A DNA stretch of 64,000 nucleotides from Notospermus geniculatus (lineage: Eukaryota > Nemertea > Pilidiophora > Heteronemertea > Lineidae), in the NCBI GenBank assembly GCA_002633025.1, contig NMRB01000046.1, forward strand, positions 201,396 through 265,395, given 5' to 3'. Made by a program: the position numbers and the translations under genes. The notes under the pieces were generated by a model. It was not told the origin of the DNA. It did not search any database and saw nothing but the letters and a program-made list of their open reading frames with translations. How positions within the stretch are numbered: position 1 is the stretch's first letter; every line of letters starts with the position of its first letter. Positions 58,301 through 64,000 of the stretch are shown here, in pieces.

Positions 58301-61300
58301 TAAACAGAAAAGTCGATGGATGAAAAAAATACGTGAATACTTGGAAAAATGAACCACTGAATATAAAGACCTTTTAGAAACCTCCCTGAAAACTTACCTG
58401 TGGATTTACGATAGGTATGGCAGCCTTGGGGCGTCTTGCTGGTGACCTTTTTGGACTCACCATCTGTTGGGCTTCTGGTGAATAATAAGTTGTACCTCCA
58501 CGGCTGAACATCTCCTGATTGGACTGGAAAAGAATGCGGAATGATGAGTACTGCCCTCTAGTGGTAAAATGGAACATGAAGGCCTGGTGCCACTTTGGCC
58601 ACCACGAGAGGCACACACAGGCAAGGTGCCACCGTGACTACCAGGAGTGGCACATGAAGGCCTGGTGCCACCGTGACCACCAGGATTGGCACACGAAGGC
58701 CTGGTGCCACCGTGACCACCAGGAGTGGCACACGAAGGCCTGGTGCCACCGTGACCACCAGGAGAGGCACACAAAGATCTGGTGCCACCGTGACCACCAC
58801 GAGAGGCACACAAAGATCTGGTGCCACCGTGACCACCAGGAGTGGCACACGAAGGCCTGGTGCCACTGTAACCACCAGGAGAGGCACACAAAGATCTGGT
58901 GCCACCGTGACCACCAGGAGTGGCACACGAAGGCCTGGTGTCACTGTGACCACCTTGAGAGGCACACGAAGGCCTGGTGTCACTGTGACCACCAGGAGAG
59001 GCACATGAAGGCCTGGTGCCACCGTGGCCACCAGGAGTGGCACACGAAGGCCTTGTGCCACCATGACCACCAGGAATGACACACGAAGGGCTGGTACCAC
59101 TGTGACCGCCACGAGAGGCACACGAAGATCTGGTGCCACCATGACCACCCAGAAGAGGTACACGAAAGCCTGTTGCCACCATGACCACCAGGAGTGGCAA
59201 ATGATCTGATCGTACAGAATTTTTCAGTTTATGCTCAGAAATGGAAGGTACAGAATAACCATATGAAGATGACCTCTCGTTCAGTTGGTAGACCAGTGAT
59301 TACCTTAGCCTGTTGTGCTGGTTGTGGGGGTGGCTGCGACTGCGGGGCACTGGTGGGTATACCAGCACTCATCGACACAGGAATCTGCCCCACCATTGGG
59401 AACGGCGGGGGCGGGTACCCCATCACTGGCGTCACAAACTGCCCTGGTATTATGTTCGGGGGCACGGTCTGGTTTCCGTTGGTTGCCATGGATACCGGTG
59501 GCGGGGGAAAGATACCCGGTGGACTGTTGATAGGTGGCGCATTGGCCCCAGCTGAAAGTGCACATCAATTCAAAGGTTACAGAAAACTTAACAGCTGATG
59601 ACGGGGGGATCATAAACCAACACAAAATGAAATTTTTATTCGCCGTGGGTTGGACTCACCTGGGACTGGATATGGCACACCCTGTGGCATCATGGGAGGT
59701 TGGAAGCCGGCAGGGGCATCTTGATTCCCTGGTGGAAATATGGCACCTGGTGGGTAGCCTGCAAAAAACATGAATACTATCAAAAACTTGGCCACTTTCT
59801 CAAGCAGACTTTGGAAAGAAAAGACAAATTAACAGAGGACCCTACACCCCTTAACGGTCAAGAAATCTCCGATTCTATCAAGATTTACTCACCATTTCCC
59901 GGCCCGTAGTACGCCAACTGCTCCTGCTGTGTGTAATTCACGTCACCCAAGTTCCGCTGTCGCTGTGACGAGTAGCGTTTGGGACGGGTCTGGTTAGGAT
60001 CATGTTTTGATGACGTGTCTGTCTGTGGGGGGACAGACTTCTGATCTTGTGGTGGCCTCTTTTGGGACTTGGGGGCCTTCTTATCAGGGACTGGAAAAAG
60101 TTACAACAAGACTGAATTGAGAGGTGAGCATGAAATATGGCACTGTTAGCTCCAATCACAACATCGGACAATATGATGTATAGCAGTAGGCAACCGCAGC
60201 CCCCCCCCCAATACAGGATATTCCTCTAAAAGGGTGCAACACCTGACGGGACAGCATTCATGAGGTTTTGAGGCGAGACGAAAAAAAATCAGATTGTTTC
60301 ATGACGTCATGATCGCTGAGACAACCGGATTTTTTTTCGAGTCACGTCATGCGTTCAGAAACGATGTGTGGGACGTCATGATGCTGTCCCGTCAGGTGCT
60401 GCGCTCTTTTGGAGTGATAGAGTCTATTTTATTTCTCGGCAATTCTGGACGCTTAGAAACGAGGACTCCTAAGCCTAAGAATCCATTCACGTGATTTTCT
60501 TGCCGCAGACGCTCGAAAGCATTGTTTGTTTCCGCCGCGTTGGTCCTGGACAAAGGATGCGACATCACGCGGCACGAAAATCGCGTGAATGGATTCTTAG
60601 CCTTAGGGAGTCAGATGGAAAACATGAAGTTTACCTGTTGTATCTGTCTCCTCCAGATGCATGTTATCAATCTGTCGTTCAATATTCGCCACTCGACTGT
60701 TTAAGTGACTTTCCTGATTCCGTCGGCCACTGTAATTTTTGCCGCGCCTATCGCGTGAATAAGATTTTTTCTCCTGGTTCACACCAGGTGGCGTATTAGT
60801 GTCTCTAGCAGGTGAAGCAGATCGGGTTTCCCGTTTGTATTCAGTTTTTATCGCTGGGGGGCTAGGTCTAGAGTTTTCATGATGACTTTGAACACGCGAG
60901 TCATTGCGAGAGTCCGGACTGTTCTTATAATTGCTATTAGTCCATTGTTTCTTTGGTCGTTGCTCCGGCCTCGAATCCAACCTCGGTTCTGACTTTGACC
61001 TTGTTGAAGCCTGTTCTCCCGGAGTTGGCCACTGCTCAGGTTGTTTTCCAGGGGCCTCATATTCTAATTTTACAACAAATTTATCATCCTTCGTCTCCGG
61101 GGAGCTCTGCACTTCGACCTGTCGGTGAATCACTTCCCGGTCCCTCTCAGAATGATCGTTACCTCCATGCACCCCGGGTTGCGACGACTCGAATCTTCTG
61201 CCTCGGTTTGAAAACTGTCCCCGACCACCTCTACCACGCGTACCACCTCGTTTATTACCACCTCGCCGAACATTATCATAACTATTATGTAAATCTCTAT

Positions 61301-63539
61301 TCGAGTGTTTTTCTTGGCGGTAGTTCCCGTGGTTATTTGGTATATCTTGTCCGCGGTTATTGTGGTAATCGCCATCCCGTCGATAATTGCCCTGTCCGCG
61401 GTTATTGTGGTAATCTCCATCCCGGCGATAATCACCATCTCGGTTATAAGATTTCTCTATACGCTGACCGCGGTCAACGAAGTCACCTAATTTTCTCCGA
61501 CCACGCGACCCCCTGCAAGAGAAAGTAAAGTATCTATATTATAATTGACGGTGGCGCTTTAACTTCGAACACGAACTCCTCCGTGGTTTGTGATCGAAAT
61601 GGCACCATTTTCACAGGAAGTGTTGAAAATGACATGGGGGTGGCCCTTAAGCGGGTGGCATTACATTTTTTTACCCTTAAGCGAATAAAATGCAGGAAGA
61701 AACTTCCAATGATTTGCAATGCCCACTAGCCTGGTTTCGCTGGCCACCGTGTAGATGGNNNNNNNNNNNNNNNNNNNNNNNNNNNNNNNNNNNNNNNNNN
61801 NNNNNNNNNNNNNNNNNNNNNNNNNNNNNNNNNNNNNNNNNNNNNNNNNNNNNNNNNNNNNNNNNNNNNNNNNNNNNNNNNNNNNNNNNNNNNNNNNNNN
61901 NNNNNNNNNNNNNNNNNNNNNNNNNNNNNNNNNNNNNNNNNNNNNNNNNNNNNNNNNNNNNNNNNNNNNNNNNNNNNNNNNNNNNNNNNNNNNNNNNNNN
62001 NCAGGCTATTTTATATTATCCATACATCAACAATGCCAATGCTACGGTAGGTCTGTTTATTCTGGCCAGGAATAGGATCATCGGTGGTGCAATGGATATC
62101 AATTACGGTATCAAAAGCCCATCAGGTCTGGGAAAATCAGGTCAGGAGGTTGTTTGATAAACAATAACAAAAATCAAAGGTGAAGCAGAGGGCAAGAATT
62201 TGGAGCGGACGGTACCTTGATATTTGATATATCAAATATCAAAAAAATCGGCACGGGAGCTAAATGTTGGGATGGGCGGTGATGATAAACAAGTAATTTA
62301 TGTTGAATGGCCTAATGCACAGAGTGATCGCCAGCATGGACTGCGGAACACGGAAGAATTCAAATTGAGAGGCAAGAGAACCATGCTTCATTGGAGAAAT
62401 AAGGGGCCTCAATTGATTATTTCAACCTACCGCCCTCTGCCACCACCACCTCCACGCATCCTGGGTAGGGGGCCATCTGGTGGCTTGTCAGATGACCTGA
62501 TATCATAGCCATAAGCTGCGATGATTTCCTCGCGAGTCTTGGGCGCCTGGAGATCATCAGCGAAGCGATCGTGCAGCCATTTTCCTTCATCCTTCCACAG
62601 TTTCTTTTTTGGCCTGAAAACCAAATTTTTATCGAGATTACATATGTTTCATTGTCGTTACTTTCACTTCACACAGTTCCACAAAACCTAGACCAGGAAA
62701 AGTAACACTTTCACTACAGTTTCATACACGTCCCAAATCCTACAGGAACCCCGTCACATAGGTATTCATTGGAAAGTACTCTCTGAGAGCTATCCAGTGA
62801 CTACCTATACGACTGGTTTCAGGCGCCATTCAAGGGTTTCTGTGTACTCTTTCATGCTTGGGTTTGGCTGCGACTGAAAGGGTTGACATCTAAATCATGA
62901 CCACTTTTCCCTTAAGGGCTCCGCAGACTGGCGATTTTTCGAGCGATTTTCTAGGCGACCGCCCTTGCGACCACAGAGGCGACTGAACATATTTTTAGTT
63001 TTTTTAGTTTTGTTGACTCGTTTGCGACAAATGCTTATTTGGAAGGTCAGTGATGTCGTGGATAACATCACTGATCGACCTCAAAGGTAATTATTGCAGG
63101 CGACGTAGTAGTCGCATCGGTAGTCGCCCCTATTTTAGTCGCCAGTGTGCGGAGCCCTTTACTCAACATCACAGTTAAACCTACCAAATCCTGATATCTT
63201 ATAGAAACGCTAACACATAGGTATTCATTGGAAAGTACTCACTGAGAGCTTTCCAATGAATACCTATGTGATGGTTCCAGGGTGACTTTCAAGCTTTTTT
63301 GCATATTTCTATTTTTGACAAACTTGGCCTTTTGGCAATGAAAGGGCTGAATACCACCATTAAGTAAAAACTGGACAATCCCACTAATTCTCTGCCACCT
63401 ACCTTTGTTCCTCCTCCTTGAACTTCTCTTCCGACATCCTGGTGTCATGTTCGTAGAACGCACCACGGCGAGGGATGTACGCTGGATTCTGCTTGTCCTC
63501 ATCATCATCCAAATGCTCCTTGTTCTCATCGGGTTGTTC
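55370..63539 (-). CDS. CASC3: CASC3 / Barentsz (MLN51) exon junction complex protein, 5' end outside window
   Basis: Nine exons on the - strand join in frame for 707 codons: 63539-63403, 62613-62431, 61512-60635, 60090-59893, 59758-59660, 59551-59304, 58523-58398, 57927-57799 and 55492-55370 (TGA). The first two hold the conserved SELOR region: NPAYIPRRGAFYEHD, LWKDEGKWLHDRF, LQAPKTREEIIAAYGYDIR. The aromatic residues there correspond to those that contact eIF4A3 and RNA in the exon junction complex. Exon 3 is R/G/N-rich with repeated DGDYHNNRGQ-type segments and KKSYSRDRRGKNYSGR. Later exons give KRYSSQRQR, proline-rich stretches (MGYPPPPFPMVGQIP) and TTYYSPEAQQMVSPKRSP, as in vertebrate CASC3. 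The last two exons (acidic, then VLSEMSAPPASPTLK) extend beyond the vertebrate-like end. Exon 1 here begins in phase 0 after TTTTGCAG, so the N-terminal coding part lies to the right of the window. The gap 61759-62001 falls in an intron because the flanking exons join cleanly. Confidence 0.95.
55805..56006. mobile_element. TA-flanked MITE (CTGTAAACCGTGATATTTTCGCG type)
   Basis: The left end TACCGTAAACTGTGAAATTT (then TCGCG) pairs with the right end CGCGAAAATATCACGGTTTA (then CAGTA). TA at both borders fits a Tc1/mariner or pogo relative. Confidence 0.7.
56039..56377. mobile_element. Inverted-repeat element starting TGTGACC
   Basis: Left arm TGTGACCCTGTGCCACAAAA to GAAAATGAGCCTAAAC pairs with GTTTAGGCTCATTTTCCGTG to GGAGGGTCACA. 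Part of the interior (ATGACACCAGGAGA) is shared with about 47005, so a diverged relative probably lies at 46950-47400. Confidence 0.75.
57243..57434. mobile_element. Uninterrupted relative of the element at 47438-47751
   Basis: GCGACCCGCTCCAGCAAAAC to TTTGCTAGATCGGGTCACA, with TTACTCAACTATTATCACTG intact where 47511-47628 is inserted in the other copy. Confidence 0.75.
58572..59199. repeat. Minisatellite, 39-bp unit, about 16 units, in a CASC3 intron
   Basis: The unit contains AGGAGTGGCACACGAAGGCC followed by TGGTGCCACCGTGACCACC and recurs exactly every 39 bases (for example 58580, 58619, 58658, 58697). As 39 is a multiple of three, several frames on both strands stay open across the array and mimic genes. 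It lies between CASC3 exons ending at 59304 and starting at 58523. Confidence 0.92.
60226..60412. repeat. Foldback element in a CASC3 intron
   Basis: AAAAGGGTGCAACACCTGAC (then GGGACAGCA) pairs with TGCTGTCCCGTCAGGTGCTG (then CGCTCTTTT). Interior halves contain ATGACGTCAT. Confidence 0.75.
60464..60612. repeat. Foldback element 22 bp from a CASC3 exon
   Basis: GACTCCTAAGCCTAAGAATC (then CATTCACG) pairs with CGTGAATGGATTCTTAGCCT (then TAGGGAGTC). It lies just inside the intron after the donor at 60634. Confidence 0.75.
61759..62001. other. Assembly gap (243 N) in a CASC3 intron
   Basis: Unresolved bases. Adjacent CASC3 exons join in phase without it. Confidence 1.
62753..62812. repeat. Dispersed hairpin repeat, diverged copy
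   Basis: GTCACATAGGTATTCATTGG pairs with AGTGACTACCTATACGAC; same family as 13912 and 63213. Confidence 0.65.
62912..63161. mobile_element. MITE with TTA target duplication (Harbinger-like)
   Basis: The ends AGGGCTCCGCAGACTGGCGA (62915) and TCGCCAGTGTGCGGAGCCCT (to 63158) pair, and both borders show TTA. A 3-bp TTA/TWA target with GGG-starting ends is typical of PIF/Harbinger elements. Confidence 0.65.
63213..63271. repeat. Dispersed hairpin repeat
   Basis: ACACATAGGTATTCATTGGA pairs with TCCAATGAATACCTATGTG, followed by ACTTTCAAGCTTTTTT as at 13980. Confidence 0.8.
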
Positions 63540-63659
63540 CTGCAAAATAAGATTCAAAATTTTGATCACTTTATTTGAGAGGAAGAGTCAAGGTCAGAAA
63601 TCTTAAAATTAGACCGGTACGAGTCATTCTTTATAGTGAGTATTTCTTAGGCCTAGGAT

Positions 63660-63935
63660 TCGTATTAGATCTATCCGCCTGGCCGAAGCCACAGCATTGG
63701 CCCTGGCAGGTAAGTATGGACGAGGCCATCTCAAGCTACTCATGTTCCTCACTTGGATGGGGTCTTTTACTTGCCCTTGCAAAGGCACAAGGTACAAGGC
63801 ACCACGGCTTACTGTCCCATGCGACGGATGTGAAGAGCCAGGGATAGTTGTTCCCATATGGTCCGGGCTGGATTCGAACCCGGACCTGCCACTTGCTGAG
63901 CGGATGTGATAACCACTCGGCTATCAGGCTCCTCA
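63660..63935 (-). repeat. tRNA-derived SINE (family 1), best preserved copy
   Basis: On the - strand the head reads GAGCCTGATAGCCGAGTGGT, later CCGGGTTCGAATCCAGCC (A-box-like and B-box-like promoter parts of a Leu/Ser-type tRNA), followed by the conserved body. It lies in or upstream of the CASC3 5' intron. Confidence 0.8.
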
Positions 63936-64000
63936 AGGTCTAGTAGTACTGGTTGATTCAACACCAGCAAACGTACATTCAGTAGATGCTGAAGACTAAT

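Noticed and set aside
58457-59200. Long open frames (up to 247 residues) on both strands over the 39-bp array
   Set aside because: They come from a stop-free repeat whose unit is a multiple of three, inside a CASC3 intron; several frames are open equally.
61690-62157. Open frame of 155 codons
   Set aside because: It passes through the 243-N gap in a CASC3 intron.
63860-63935. tRNA gene on the - strand
   Set aside because: It is the head of a SINE whose body is found elsewhere in the window; the acceptor stem is not formed.

Overview
This is a eukaryotic nuclear window from an invertebrate animal, probably a marine deuterostome (echinoderm, hemichordate or cephalochordate). The grounds are short coding exons with canonical GT-AG introns, clear orthologs of vertebrate genes, very many small foldback DNA elements and tRNA-derived SINEs, and frequent TAGGCCTA-type octamers. 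Two gaps (35645-35907 and 61759-62001) and single Ns show it is a draft assembly. The phylum is an inference; no ribosomal or mitochondrial marker is present.

Layout from left to right. A PP2C-like pseudophosphatase gene (PP2D1 type) runs on the + strand from 1953 to 5009. About 6.7 kb of foldback elements follows, including a cluster of CCATGGCAAC (X-box-like) motifs. A CTD small phosphatase gene (CTDSP/CTDSPL type) runs on the - strand from 15753 to 11706; its first coding exon is not located. From 16 to 32 kb the DNA is almost entirely repeats, with a ~3.1 kb composite element (20683-23815) carrying regularly spaced CTCF-like motifs. The last two exons of an unrecognised + strand gene lie at 32747-33490. 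Two tandem death-effector-domain (DED) caspase-8-like genes follow on the - strand. Copy A (40323-37014) keeps DED1, DED2 and linker exons but has no protease domain and a 1-nt deletion in the DED2 exon. Copy B (50915-45125) is a complete caspase-8-like gene with an unusually long linker. NDUFB3 (complex I subunit) lies divergently at 52233-52953 (+), and CASC3/Barentsz (exon junction complex) converges on it from 63539 to 55370 (-), with its 5' end beyond the window.

The genes do not form an operon. The one arrangement that stands out is NDUFB3 beside a cluster of DED caspase genes, as in human 2q33 (NDUFB3-CFLAR-CASP10-CASP8). A DED-only paralog beside a full caspase also recalls CFLAR beside CASP8/10, although here the truncated copy looks like a recent, frameshifted duplicate. 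Between and inside genes the window is a dense record of non-autonomous DNA transposons. Several are resolved to their target site duplications, and in several cases an uninterrupted relative of the host repeat is present in the same window.
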